The translations under genes were made by a program, and so were the position numbers. From an uncultured Prevotellaceae bacterium (lineage in GTDB: Bacteria; Bacteroidota; Bacteroidia; Bacteroidales; Bacteroidaceae), in the NCBI GenBank assembly GCA_946186505.1, contig CAMHNI010000026.1, forward strand, positions 1 through 48,794: a stretch of 48,794 nt of DNA, written 5' to 3'. Of the stretch, positions 40,600 to 48,794 are shown piece after piece. Every line of letters begins with the position of its first letter. The first letter of the stretch is position 1. Below the pieces are notes generated by a model. It was given only the letters and a program-made list of their open reading frames with translations. It made no database searches and had not been told where the DNA came from.

Positions 40600-42390
40600 A
40601 TGAAGAGCTTCTTAAAGTACACCTTGGCCACCATCTGTGGTATTGTTATTTTCACCTTCATTGCAGGGTTCTTTTTCATCTTATCTCTTGCCGGGATGAT
40701 GGCATCAGGCTCGTCGGCGACAACCACCGTGAAAGCCAATTCCGTTTTTGTACTTAATTTGAACGGCACCGTTCAGGAGCGCAGTGAAGAAGGGTCTCCC
40801 ATTGACATCATCATGAACAGCAACAACATGAGCGCCATGGGACTTGACGACCTCGTAGCCAGCATCAGGAAAGCCGCTGCCCATGAAGATATTAAAGGTA
40901 TATACCTCGAAGGCGGACTGGTATCCTTTGACTCGCCAGCCACCGCCCTTCAGGTACGCAACGCGCTGAAAGAGTTCCGGAAAAGCGGCAAATGGATCTA
41001 TGCTTACGCCGACAACTATACTCAATCGGGCTATTACGTAGCTTCTGTCGCCGACTCCGTCTTCCTGAACAAGACGGGCATGATAGAGCTCAAGGGCTTC
41101 GGCGGAAAGCGAGAGTTCATGACAGGCCTGTATGAGAAAATCGGTGTGAAATACCAGCCGGTAAAAGTGGGCAAGTACAAGAGTGCAGTGGAAAGCGTCA
41201 CCCGCAAAGACATGAGTCCCGAGAACCGTGAGCAGACCGAAGCCTACCAGCAGGGCATCTGGAACCAATGGCTGAAAGATATGGCTGAAAGCCGCAAGAT
41301 AACCGCCGAGAGTATCGACCAGGCCGTCAGCGACAGCATTCTGGCTTTTGCCTGTCCTGACGACTATGTCAAGGTGAAGTTTGTGGACCGCCTGATGTAT
41401 CCTGAAGGCATCAAGCAGGTCATCAAGGCCAAATTAGGTTATGACGAGGACGAGAACATCAACCAGCTGAAGCTTGCTGACATGATCAACCTTCCCGTTC
41501 AAGAGGAAGAGAAAGGCGAGCAGATTGCTGTCTATTACGCCTATGGAGAAATTATCGACGAGAACACCAGCCTGTTCTCCACCGAGCATAACATCATCGG
41601 CAAGGAGACCGTTGACGACCTGAACAAGCTTGCCAACGACGATGATGTGAAGGCCGTCGTCCTTCGGGTCAACTCACCCGGCGGCAGTGCCGTTGCCTCC
41701 GAGCAGATATGGCATGCCATCAAAGAGCTGAAGCAGAAGAAACCCGTCATTGTCTCGATGGGCGGACTGGCAGCCTCGGGCGGTTACATGATCAGCGCCG
41801 GTGCCGACTACATCTTCGCCGAGCCCTCTACCATCACAGGTAGCATCGGTATCTTCGGCCTCATTCCCAACCTGTCTGAACTCGTGACCGATAAGTTAGG
41901 TGTCACCTTCGACGGCACCAAGACCAACGCATACACCGACTTTGAGGAAAACCTGATATTCACCAAGGACAACGCCCAGGAAATCAAGTTCATGCAGACC
42001 TATGTCAACCGCGGCTATGAGACGTTTCTCAGCATTGTGGGCGACGGACGCAAGATGAGCCGCGACCAGGTTCATGAAATTGCCCAGGGACGTGTGTGGC
42101 TGGCGACGGACGCACTGCCCATCAAGCTCATCGACAAGATCGGCTCTTTGGATGACGCTGTAAAAAAGGCTGCAGAACTGGCCAAGCTTGACGAATACCA
42201 CTCCAAGAAGTATCCCGAGCCTGCCGCTTGGTACGAGTCACTGATAAGCGCCACCGAGAAGAGTGGCTCCTATCTCGACAGCGAACTAAGGGAGGTGTTA
42301 GGCGAATTCTACCAGCCGGTGCTCAATGCCCGTCGTGACATGCAGCGCAACCGTCTGCAGGCTCGTCTGCCTTACCTTCTGAACTTCTAA
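40600..42390 (+). CDS. sppA: Signal peptide peptidase SppA, 67K type
   Basis: A 596-residue membrane-anchored serine protease (helix about 8-31) with two tandem S49 domains. The catalytic Lys lies in KVGKYKSAVE (about 190). The nucleophile Ser lies in GGLAASGGYMIS (about 392), after NSPGGSAVASEQIWHAI. It trims leftover signal peptides in the cell envelope. Length matches the E. coli-type long form. lpxK follows 65 bases later on the same strand, so the genes may be co-transcribed. Confidence 0.95.
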   Translation: MKSFLKYTLATICGIVIFTFIAGFFFILSLAGMMASGSSATTTVKANSVFVLNLNGTVQERSEEGSPIDIIMNSNNMSAMGLDDLVASIRKAAAHEDIKGIYLEGGLVSFDSPATALQVRNALKEFRKSGKWIYAYADNYTQSGYYVASVADSVFLNKTGMIELKGFGGKREFMTGLYEKIGVKYQPVKVGKYKSAVESVTRKDMSPENREQTEAYQQGIWNQWLKDMAESRKITAESIDQAVSDSILAFACPDDYVKVKFVDRLMYPEGIKQVIKAKLGYDEDENINQLKLADMINLPVQEEEKGEQIAVYYAYGEIIDENTSLFSTEHNIIGKETVDDLNKLANDDDVKAVVLRVNSPGGSAVASEQIWHAIKELKQKKPVIVSMGGLAASGGYMISAGADYIFAEPSTITGSIGIFGLIPNLSELVTDKLGVTFDGTKTNAYTDFEENLIFTKDNAQEIKFMQTYVNRGYETFLSIVGDGRKMSRDQVHEIAQGRVWLATDALPIKLIDKIGSLDDAVKKAAELAKLDEYHSKKYPEPAAWYESLISATEKSGSYLDSELREVLGEFYQPVLNARRDMQRNRLQARLPYLLNF

Positions 42391-42455
42391 AAAATTATTA
42401 TGTACGCAAAGACAAAAAGATGTAATAGTTTATCCGTCAATATTGTATAACCGCC

Positions 42456-43655
42456 GTGGAAGGTGACTTCATCAAAATCAACGAATGGCTGCGACCCCTG
42501 AGCTGGCTTTACGGTCTCGGCGTCGGCTTCAGGAACTTCCTCTTCGATGTGGGAGTACTGAAAAGCCGTGCCTATAAAGTGCCGGTCATCTCGGTGGGGA
42601 ACATCACCGTCGGCGGCACTGGCAAGACCCCCCACGTGGAGCACCTCGTCAGACTGCTGCACGACAAGATGCGCGTAGCCGTACTCAGCAGAGGCTACAA
42701 GCGCAAGAGCAACGGATTCATGCTGGCCACCACTGACACACCCGTTGAAATGATAGGCGACGAGCCTTTCCAGATGAAGCATAAGTTCCCGAATGCCACC
42801 GTTGCTGTTGACAAAAAGCGAACCCGTGGCATCGAACGGCTGACCAGCGACGAGGCTGGCGGACAGGACATCGATACCATCCTGCTCGATGACGCTTTCC
42901 AGCACCGATACGTCAAACCAGGCATCAACATCCTGCTTGTCGATTACCACCGGCTTATCATATACGACAAACTGCTGCCCGCAGGCCGACTGCGCGAGCC
43001 GCTCAAGGGAAAGAACCGTGCCGACATCGTCATTGTCACCAAGTGTCCCAAGGAACTGAAACCCATGGAGTATCGTGTCATTACCCGTGCCATGAACCTG
43101 TTCCCCTACCAGACCCTGTTCTTCACCACCCTCGACTACGAGCCACTGCACCCTGTGTTCAAAGATGCAAAGTCGTCAAGGCATGTGGAGCTGTCACAAC
43201 TTTTTTCTGAAAACATCCTCCTGCTCACAGGCATTGCATCACCCCGACAGCTGCAGGAAGACCTGAATCCGCTGGTGAAGAGCATCACCCCTATGACTTT
43301 CGCCGACCACCACGCATTCAGCCATAAAGATATTCAGCGGCTGAACGCCGCCTTTGAGGCTCTGCCCAGTCCAAAGCGTATCGTCACGACAGAAAAAGAT
43401 GCCGCCCGGCTCACCCGTGTCGAAGGGCTCTCCGAGCAAGTGAGGCAAAACCTGTATGCCCTGCCTGTACGTATCAGCTTTATGCTCGATCAGGAAGAGA
43501 CATTCAACCAAAGCATCATCGGCTACATTCGCAAAAACTCAAAGAACAGCATATTGGCCAAGGACTGTCACAAGCCCAAAGCTGCCGGACGCACTGCCAG
43601 CAACAGCAACTGCGACGGCAACAAGCCACGAACCATCAGTTTCAAGAACAACTGA
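42456..43655 (+). CDS. lpxK: Tetraacyldisaccharide 4'-kinase (lipid A biosynthesis)
   Basis: A 399-residue enzyme that phosphorylates the 4' position of the lipid A disaccharide precursor at the inner membrane. P-loop: VGNITVGGTGKTPHVEHL (about 47-64). Further family motifs are LSRGYKRKSNGF, GDEPFQMKHKFP, LLDDAFQHRYVKPGINILLVDY and TEKDAARL near the C-terminus. The start is a GTG (42456). The last 40 or so residues (from about 360) form a low-complexity Asn/Lys/Ser-rich tail (AGRTASNSNCDGNKPRTISF) that typical LpxK lacks. thiL follows after 17 bases. Confidence 0.94.
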   Translation: MEGDFIKINEWLRPLSWLYGLGVGFRNFLFDVGVLKSRAYKVPVISVGNITVGGTGKTPHVEHLVRLLHDKMRVAVLSRGYKRKSNGFMLATTDTPVEMIGDEPFQMKHKFPNATVAVDKKRTRGIERLTSDEAGGQDIDTILLDDAFQHRYVKPGINILLVDYHRLIIYDKLLPAGRLREPLKGKNRADIVIVTKCPKELKPMEYRVITRAMNLFPYQTLFFTTLDYEPLHPVFKDAKSSRHVELSQLFSENILLLTGIASPRQLQEDLNPLVKSITPMTFADHHAFSHKDIQRLNAAFEALPSPKRIVTTEKDAARLTRVEGLSEQVRQNLYALPVRISFMLDQEETFNQSIIGYIRKNSKNSILAKDCHKPKAAGRTASNSNCDGNKPRTISFKNN

Positions 43656-43672
43656 ACCAAAACAGCAACCTC

Positions 43673-44734
43673 ATGGAAATATCAAAGATTGGCGAGTTCG
43701 GCCTCATTGACCGACTGACCAAAGACTTGAAGACTCAGAATGTTTCAACACGCTACGCCATAGGTGACGACTGCGCCGTTTTGTCCTACCCCGACAGTGA
43801 GGTGCTCATCACTACCGACCTGCTGATGGAAGGCGTACACTTCGACCTGACATACACCGACCTCCAGCATCTGGGCTACAAGGCCGTCATGGTCAACCTG
43901 AGCGACGTGTTCGCCATGAATGGGACTCCCCGTCAGATTACCGTCTCCCTGGCACTGAGCAAACGCTTCAGCGTCGAGGACATCGAACAGCTCTACAACG
44001 GCATGCGCCTGGCGTGCGAGAAATGGAACGTCGATATCGTCGGCGGCGACACCACCTCCAGCTACACTGGTCTGGCCATCAGCATCACCTGCATCGGCGA
44101 GGCCCGGCGTGAGGACATCGTCTTCCGCAACGGTGCCCGCGACACAGACCTTATCTGTGTCTCGGGTGACCTCGGTGCCGCCTACATGGGGCTACAGCTC
44201 CTCGAACGCGAAAAGTCCGTCTATTACCAGATGCTCGACGAGAAAAAAGCCAACACGCCCGAAGGTTCTCCTTCGGAAGTCTCATTCCAGCCCGACTTCA
44301 GCGGCAAGGAGTACTTGCTGCAACGCCAGCTGCAGGCCGAGGCACGCGGCGACATCATCCAGAGGCTCCGTGAGGCAGGCATCCGCCCTACCGCCATGAT
44401 GGATGTCAGCGACGGTCTCAGTTCCGAACTGCGCCATATCTGCAAGCAGTCGGGTGTGGGCTGCCGTATCTTCGAGAAGAACCTGCCCATTGACTACCAA
44501 ACTGCCGTCATGGCCGAGGAGATGAACATGAACGTCACCACCTGCGCCCTCAACGGTGGCGAGGATTACGAGCTGGTGTTCACCATTCCCATTGGCGACC
44601 ACGAGAAAATCGAGCAGGTTGCGGATGTCCACCTCATCGGCCACATCACCGACCAGAAGTTTGGCCACGTACTTGTCAGCCGCGACGGCCAGGAGTTCGA
44701 ACTCAAGGCACAAGGATGGAACTTTGATAAGTGA
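43673..44734 (+). CDS. thiL: Thiamine-monophosphate kinase
   Basis: A 353-residue enzyme of the PurM/ThiL fold. It phosphorylates thiamine monophosphate to the active cofactor thiamine diphosphate, used among others by the pyruvate:ferredoxin oxidoreductase at the left edge. Motifs: IGEFGLIDRL, AIGDDCAVL (29-37), TTDLLMEGVHF (44-54), VNLSDVFAMNGTP (70-82), DIVGGDTTSS (117-126), MMDVSDGLSSEL (about 243-254) and NGGEDYELVFTI (292-303). It lies 17 bases after lpxK and is followed by a LuxR-type regulator. Confidence 0.94.
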   Translation: MEISKIGEFGLIDRLTKDLKTQNVSTRYAIGDDCAVLSYPDSEVLITTDLLMEGVHFDLTYTDLQHLGYKAVMVNLSDVFAMNGTPRQITVSLALSKRFSVEDIEQLYNGMRLACEKWNVDIVGGDTTSSYTGLAISITCIGEARREDIVFRNGARDTDLICVSGDLGAAYMGLQLLEREKSVYYQMLDEKKANTPEGSPSEVSFQPDFSGKEYLLQRQLQAEARGDIIQRLREAGIRPTAMMDVSDGLSSELRHICKQSGVGCRIFEKNLPIDYQTAVMAEEMNMNVTTCALNGGEDYELVFTIPIGDHEKIEQVADVHLIGHITDQKFGHVLVSRDGQEFELKAQGWNFDK

Positions 44735-44757
44735 GGAGTGAAGAGTGAGGTGTGAAG

Positions 44758-45348
44758 ATGGAAAGGCCCAAAATAGCCATTATCGACCCGAACACACTGG
44801 CAGCTGTCGGACTGAAACAGATGCTGCAGAACGTCATGCCCATCATGTTGGTCGATACCTTTGGCTCGTTTGCCGAACTGCAGGCCAACAGCCCCGATGA
44901 CTATTTCCACTATTTCGTGGCCATGAACGTTGTTCTTGAGAACCGGCCGTTCTTCTCGGCACACCGCCACAAGACCATCGTCTTGACACTGGGCTTCGAG
45001 ACCACCTCACTGCTCAGCGAATTCCACTGTCTGTGCATCAACGTGCCCGAGAAGCAACTGGTACGCGCACTGCTCATGCTGCAGCAACACGCCCACTCCG
45101 GCGGCAAGAACCTGCCCCCTATCCCGCAGGTGTTGCAGCAGAAAATACTGAGCGACCGCGAAATCGAGGTGATGTCGCTCATCGTACAGGGATATATCAA
45201 CAAGGAAATTGCCGACCGTCTCAACATCGGACTGGCCACTGTCGTCACCCACCGCAAGAACATCATGGACAAACTGGGTATGCACAGTGTGTCGGCACTC
45301 ACCATCTACGCCGTCATGCACGGCTATGTTGACATCAACAGAATTTAG
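44758..45348 (+). CDS. LuxR-type regulator with degenerate receiver domain
   Basis: A 196-residue protein. The N-terminal half (1-115) is folded like a receiver (PKIAIIDPNTLAAVGLKQML), but the site that normally holds the phospho-acceptor Asp reads HYFVAMNVVLE, with no Asp. The C-terminal half is a clear LuxR/NarL helix-turn-helix (LSDREIEVMSLIVQGYINKE, then IADRLNIGLATVVTHRKNIM). It is therefore probably a pseudo-receiver regulator that does not take a phosphate in the usual way. I start at ATG 44758; a GTG two codons upstream is also possible. Its end overlaps the convergent BadF-type kinase gene by 4 bases. Confidence 0.87.
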   Translation: MERPKIAIIDPNTLAAVGLKQMLQNVMPIMLVDTFGSFAELQANSPDDYFHYFVAMNVVLENRPFFSAHRHKTIVLTLGFETTSLLSEFHCLCINVPEKQLVRALLMLQQHAHSGGKNLPPIPQVLQQKILSDREIEVMSLIVQGYINKEIADRLNIGLATVVTHRKNIMDKLGMHSVSALTIYAVMHGYVDINRI

Positions 45349-46187
45349 TCTGTCTGATGATAGACGACCAGACCGTCAACAGGACTTTTCAGGATACTCC
45401 CCACGACGACCCCTTCAGCTTCGGCGGCTTCACGTAACAGTTCCTGATAGCAAAAGGCTATACTGCCCACGAAACCTACTGCAAGGTCAGGCCGCTCATA
45501 CCGGATGACATTACGGTGGAAGAAATCACGGAAGCAACCGACAACAAGCTGACGGATCTGCGGACAATCCAAATGACGGCTGATGAAAGGTGACAGCGAA
45601 GCCAGGAAGCGGTTGGCCATAGGCTGGCGATAGACACGGGCTATCACATCTGCCATCGAAAGCCCTGTCTCACGTTCAAATGCCGTCTTCAGCGCATCAG
45701 GCAGGAAACCTTTATATAAAGCATTGAGCAAGTTCCTTCCTAACACGGCACCGCTGCCCTCATCGCCTAAAACATAGCCCAACGGCGGCGTGTTCGACAC
45801 AATCTGACGACCGTCATACAGACACGAGTTGGAACCCGTCCCGAGAATGCAGGCTACACCTTCGTTTCTGCCACAGACAGCACGGGCAGCCCCTAACAAG
45901 TCGCCATGAGCCTCCACGACCTCTGCCGTCGGCAAGGCCGACCGCAACAACCGCACCATCAGCCCTTCCAACTCCGGCCGCACACCGCTGCCGTAGAAAA
46001 AGACAGAAGAGGGCATACACTCTGAACCGCCCAACTGTCCTGATAAATCGTTGAGAATGGCGATCATGTCATCCTCAGACTGATGAAAGGGGTTGATACC
46101 CTGAGTCCGTAGGCGGTCCTCCACCCCGTTATCGCCGGCCAGCACCCAGTCGGTCTTGGTACTGCCACTGTCAGCAATCAGTTTCAT
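45345..46187 (-). CDS. BadF/BadG-type ATPase, N-acetylglucosamine kinase-like
   Basis: A 280-residue ASKHA-fold sugar kinase with ADSGSTKTDWVL (phosphate-1, residues 5-16), CILGTGSNSCLYDG (about 113-126), LGYVLGDEGSGAVLGR (136-151) and VGFVGSIAFCYQELL (about 245-259). This matches the Bacteroidota family annotated as N-acetylglucosamine kinase-like, probably acting in amino-sugar salvage, perhaps of cell-wall sugars. Exact substrate is unproven. It lies 100 bases downstream of rpmA on the same strand. Confidence 0.9.
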   Translation of the reverse strand: MKLIADSGSTKTDWVLAGDNGVEDRLRTQGINPFHQSEDDMIAILNDLSGQLGGSECMPSSVFFYGSGVRPELEGLMVRLLRSALPTAEVVEAHGDLLGAARAVCGRNEGVACILGTGSNSCLYDGRQIVSNTPPLGYVLGDEGSGAVLGRNLLNALYKGFLPDALKTAFERETGLSMADVIARVYRQPMANRFLASLSPFISRHLDCPQIRQLVVGCFRDFFHRNVIRYERPDLAVGFVGSIAFCYQELLREAAEAEGVVVGSILKSPVDGLVVYHQTD

Positions 46188-46216
46188 GCTTCTCTATTTT
46201 GCCACTGAATGCAGAA

Positions 46217-46246
46217 ATCCCAGTCACTCTCACGAGAAACTGGGAT
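46217..46246. repeat. Hairpin downstream of rpmA
   Basis: ATCCCAGT (46217-46224) and ACTGGGAT (46239-46246) are exact inverted arms around a 14-base loop with a further TCT/AGA pair. It lies between rpmA and the kinase gene and could end the ribosomal transcript, but there is no strong T-run after it on the minus strand. Confidence 0.5.
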
Positions 46247-46287
46247 CCTGTATTTGTTTGGAATAAATTTTGTTTGTTACTTAGGCA

Positions 46288-46545
46288 TTAAGCATTGGGA
46301 AGTACCGATACAACACTCTTGTCGCGCTTGCCCTTGTGGAACTGTACTGTTCCATCAACGAGTGCATAGAGGGTGTCATCCTTACCAATAGCTACGTTAT
46401 TGCCCGGATTGTGCTTTGTGCCGCGCTGGCGAACGATGATATTGCCGGCAACGCACTGCTGACCGCCGAAAATCTTGATACCCAGTCGCTGGGCTGCCGA
46501 CTCGCGGCCGTTCTTAGAACTACCTACACCTTTTTTATGAGCCAT
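46288..46545 (-). CDS. rpmA: 50S ribosomal protein L27
   Basis: An 85-residue ribosomal protein: [20 protein letters not shown] at the start, then [15 protein letters not shown]. It sits near the peptidyl-transferase centre of the large subunit. It follows rplU by 19 bases, the conserved rplU-rpmA order. Confidence 0.98.
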   Translation of the reverse strand: MAHKKGVGSSKNGRESAAQRLGIKIFGGQQCVAGNIIVRQRGTKHNPGNNVAIGKDDTLYALVDGTVQFHKGKRDKSVVSVLPNA

Positions 46546-46564
46546 TTCTAAGTCCTCCTCTGTT

Positions 46565-46882
46565 TTAAGCGATTACTGATTTAACTTCTACCTGTGTGAA
46601 CTGCTCACGGTGACCGTTACGCTTGCGCGAATCCTTGCGGCGCTTCATCTTGAAGACAATCACCTTGTCGCCCTTCACGAGCGGGTTCACAACTTCACAT
46701 ACTACTTTTGCACCCTCTACGGTGGGGGCACCAACCTTTACTGCACCGTCAGCATCTACGAGCAGAACCTTGTCAAATTCAACAGTCTTGCCTTCTTCCA
46801 CATCCTTGATATGGTGGACAAAAAGCTTCTTGCCTTGCTCGGCCTTGAACTGCTGACCCTGAATCTCTACAATTGCGTACAT
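46565..46882 (-). CDS. rplU: 50S ribosomal protein L21
   Basis: A 105-residue ribosomal protein: [20 protein letters not shown] at the start and [16 protein letters not shown] near the end, both classical for L21. It is first in the rplU-rpmA operon, behind a leader of about 90 bases that may carry regulatory structure. Confidence 0.98.
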   Translation of the reverse strand: MYAIVEIQGQQFKAEQGKKLFVHHIKDVEEGKTVEFDKVLLVDADGAVKVGAPTVEGAKVVCEVVNPLVKGDKVIVFKMKRRKDSRKRNGHREQFTQVEVKSVIA

Positions 46883-46973
46883 TTTGCTTTTTATTTGTAT
46901 TTAGGGGTTTTCTCCGCGAGGCGGCGCACGTCCGTACGCACTTTACTAAGCCCCAGCGAACTCTAACGGGCTG

Positions 46974-46981
46974 CAAAGGTA
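46974..46981 (-). promoter_or_regulatory. -7 box of the rplU-rpmA operon
   Basis: Minus-strand TACCTTTG (46981-46974), 91 bases before the rplU ATG. The leader between holds GC-rich inverted segments (CCGC/GCGG near 46913-46925 and GGGG/CCCC) that may form a ribosomal-protein leader. Confidence 0.65.
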
Positions 46982-47076
46982 CTAATTTTGTAGTGAATTG
47001 TGAAAACTGGAAAGTGAAAAGTAGGGGGAATTATGAAAGTTTAACAAAATCTTTTCCTTATGTCAGCTTTATTTCG

Positions 47077-47084
47077 TACCTTTG
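47077..47084 (+). promoter_or_regulatory. -7 box of the GHL10 hydrolase gene
   Basis: TACCTTTG (47077-47084) matches TAnnTTTG, 19 bases before the ATG at 47104. This rules out the longer frame that would start at 46873. Confidence 0.68.
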
Positions 47085-47103
47085 CACACCTATTCGATAC
47101 AAA

Positions 47104-48597
47104 ATGGAATTGAAAGTAAAAACCATTATCATATTTCTGCTCACGGTCACCCTCAGTTTACAGGCACAAAAATACGAAGTACGTGCCGTATGGCTCACCA
47201 CTATCGGCGGCATAGACTGGCCCTACGCCAAAACCGCCAGCGCACAGAAACAGGAGATGATCAGCACGCTCGACCAGCTGAAGCGGGTGAACGTCAACAC
47301 GGTGCTTATCCAGACACGCGTCCGGGCCTCAACCATCTATCCCTCCGCCATCGAACCTTTTGACATGTGCCTGACAGGTACCCACGGCCGCAATCCGGGC
47401 TACGACCCCCTGGAGTTCATTGTTGACGAGTGCCACAAGCGGGGCATGGAGTGCCACGCATGGATAGTGACCATACCTGTGGGAAAGACTAGTGAGGCAC
47501 GCTTCAAGGAATTCAAGCGCAAAAACCCCAAACTGGCCAAGAGCATAGGACAGGACGGGTTCATGGACCCTGAAAACCCGGCTACGGGCGACTACATTGC
47601 CAACATCTGCGCCGAGGTGACACGGAAGTACGATATCGACGGCATCCACCTAGACTACATCCGATACCCTGAGACATGGAAAATCAAGGTGCCGCGACAG
47701 AAGGCCCGCGACAACATCACCAGCATCGTGCGCGAGATAAACCGCGCCGTGAAGTCGCTGAAACCGTGGGTGAAGCTGTCGTGCTCGCCTGTCGGCAAGT
47801 CTGGCGACCTGTCCCGCTACCGCTCAGGCGGCTGGAACGCCTACAACGCCGTCTGCCAGGATGCACAAGGCTGGCTACGTGAGGGGCTGATGGACCAGAT
47901 GTACCCGATGATGTATTTCCGCGAGAACAACTTCTATCCCTTCGCCCTCGACTGGCAGGAACGTTCCTACGGCCGTACCATCGTCTCAGGTCTGGGCATC
48001 TACTTCCTCTCACCACGTGAGGGCAACTGGACGCTGGGTGATGTGACCCGCGAGATGAGCTTCGTCCGCCAGAACGGCATCGGCCACTGCTACTTCCGTT
48101 CGAAGTTCCTGACCGACAACACCCGCGGCATCTACGATTTCGTTCGACAGTTCGACGAGGCGCCGGCACTCATACCGCCGATGACGTGGACGTGGAACGA
48201 AGCCCCGACATCCCCTACCCGACTCGACATCCAGCGCGGCAGCAGTCAGGACCACCTCAGTTGGAGCGGTGCTACTAATCCATCGCGCACCTCTTACCTA
48301 TTATATAATATATATGCCTCGACTATGCCCAATGTGGACGTCAACGAGCCACGCAACCTGATTGCCACACGCCTGCAGGCCGAACGGCTCAACATCCCCC
48401 ACACAAACGGCCAGACGCTGTACTATGCCGTCTGCGCCCTCGACCGCTACGGCAATGAGAGCGCACCGATTATGTCAGATACGAGAAAGAAAACAATTTC
48501 GATTCCCCGTTCTATGACTCCGAAGGACACCCACATCCCGCCCTTCTACTACATCTGGAGCAAGAAACAACAAAAGAAATACAACAAAACCCATTAA
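47104..48597 (+). CDS. GHL10-type (YngK-like) secreted glycoside hydrolase
   Basis: A 497-residue exported protein (signal peptide 1-20, ending LSLQAQ). A TIM-barrel-like domain (about 22-330) opens with YEVRAVWLTTIGGIDWPYAK and has the family motif DIDGIHLDYIRYP (near 180) and MDQMYPMMYFREN. A fibronectin-III-like domain follows (about 360-460; SYLLYNIYAS, YYAVCALDRYGNESAP). Relatives are annotated family 10 glycosyl hydrolases, and some act on bacterial cell-wall or exopolysaccharide substrates; the substrate here is unknown. I start at ATG 47104 because a -7 box lies at 47077-47084 and the signal peptide begins here. uxuA starts 15 bases after its stop. Confidence 0.9.
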   Translation: MELKVKTIIIFLLTVTLSLQAQKYEVRAVWLTTIGGIDWPYAKTASAQKQEMISTLDQLKRVNVNTVLIQTRVRASTIYPSAIEPFDMCLTGTHGRNPGYDPLEFIVDECHKRGMECHAWIVTIPVGKTSEARFKEFKRKNPKLAKSIGQDGFMDPENPATGDYIANICAEVTRKYDIDGIHLDYIRYPETWKIKVPRQKARDNITSIVREINRAVKSLKPWVKLSCSPVGKSGDLSRYRSGGWNAYNAVCQDAQGWLREGLMDQMYPMMYFRENNFYPFALDWQERSYGRTIVSGLGIYFLSPREGNWTLGDVTREMSFVRQNGIGHCYFRSKFLTDNTRGIYDFVRQFDEAPALIPPMTWTWNEAPTSPTRLDIQRGSSQDHLSWSGATNPSRTSYLLYNIYASTMPNVDVNEPRNLIATRLQAERLNIPHTNGQTLYYAVCALDRYGNESAPIMSDTRKKTISIPRSMTPKDTHIPPFYYIWSKKQQKKYNKTH

Positions 48598-48612
48598 AAA
48601 ACCCCGAAAACT

Positions 48613-48794
48613 ATGGAAAGAACCTGGAGATGGTTTGGCAAGAAAGACAAGATCACGCTTGCCATGTTGAGACAAATCGGCGTCGAGGGCATCGTCACCG
48701 CACTGCATGACGTTCCCCTTGGCGAGGTGTGGACACGTGAGAAAATCCGCGACCTGCGCGAGTATATCGAGAGCTACGGCATGCGCTGGAGCGT
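48613..48794 (+). CDS. uxuA: Mannonate dehydratase, N-terminal part
   Basis: About 60 codons in the window; the rest is beyond the right edge. The opening MERTWRWFGKKDKITLAMLR, then QIGVEGIVTALHDVPLGEVW, is the conserved UxuA start. The enzyme converts D-mannonate (from glucuronate) to 2-keto-3-deoxygluconate. It probably forms an operon with the GHL10 gene (15-base gap) and fits the uronic-acid theme of the nearby polysaccharide genes. Confidence 0.93.
   Translation, partial: MERTWRWFGKKDKITLAMLRQIGVEGIVTALHDVPLGEVWTREKIRDLREYIESYGMRWS

Noticed and set aside
46873..47103. Upstream extension of the GHL10 gene to 46873
   Set aside because: It overlaps the divergent rplU leader and the -7 box at 47077-47084; the signal peptide starts at 47104.

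Overview
The window looks like chromosomal DNA from a Bacteroidota bacterium, most likely a Prevotella/Segatella-type gut or rumen anaerobe. The evidence is TAnnTTTG -7 promoter boxes, several with a TTTG -33 element 19-20 nt upstream; a type IX secretion gene (porD) and secreted proteins with C-terminal sorting-like tails; Bacteroidota-only families (DUF4199, DUF6452, DUF6048); a TonB-dependent receptor; a reg_prop/Y_Y_Y sensor; and a pectinase set. I cannot name a species. No intergenic gap exceeds 300 bases (the largest is about 220), and gene density is high. There is no rRNA, CRISPR array, transposase or phage gene.

Layout. 1-3863 (minus): the 5' part of pyruvate:ferredoxin oxidoreductase and a DUF4143-type AAA ATPase. 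3989-19669 (minus): six tightly packed genes, each joint either a 4-base overlap or a 2-3 base gap. In transcription order they are a receiver-PP2C phosphatase, a membrane-anchored coiled-coil/WD40-like propeller protein, a periplasmic-propeller sensor whose histidine-kinase H-box has lost its histidine, a small soluble histidine kinase with an intact histidine, a TonB-dependent receptor with a TPR-like N-terminus, and a two-module NRPS (C-A-PCP-C-A-PCP-TE). This signalling/receptor/NRPS cassette is the most novel-looking system here. 19709-21895: membrane pyrophosphatase hppA, only 39 nt upstream of the cassette with no obvious terminator between them. 22076-22288: SRP RNA and tRNA-Thr(UGU) nearly abutting on the minus strand.

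22379-26773 (plus): a DUF4199 membrane protein, a GtrB-like glycosyltransferase, DUF6452 and DUF6048 proteins, ApbE, and a Crp/Fnr regulator, followed by a convergent SulP transporter. 28638-29270: an Ala-rich LEA-like lipoprotein. 29382-35950 (plus): a five-gene operon with three secreted beta-helix proteins of the Cthe_2159/DUF4353 type, a small secreted protein, and a LytS-type histidine kinase with a periplasmic His/Pro/Glu repeat loop.

36051-40484: porD, a tandem GH43 enzyme and a convergent GH28 polygalacturonase. 40600-45348 (plus): sppA, lpxK, thiL and a LuxR-type regulator. 45345-46882 (minus): a BadF-type sugar kinase and the ribosomal genes rpmA and rplU. 47104-48794 (plus): a GHL10-type glycoside hydrolase and the start of uxuA.

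How the parts may fit together (inference): the right half suggests use of acidic plant polysaccharides. GH28 and GH43 would cut pectin, DUF4353 proteins could bind acidic sugars at the surface, the type IX system could export them, and UxuA would feed uronate carbon to central metabolism. The left half suggests a peptide natural product made and sensed under a multi-component phospho-signalling system, possibly co-transcribed with an ion-pumping pyrophosphatase.
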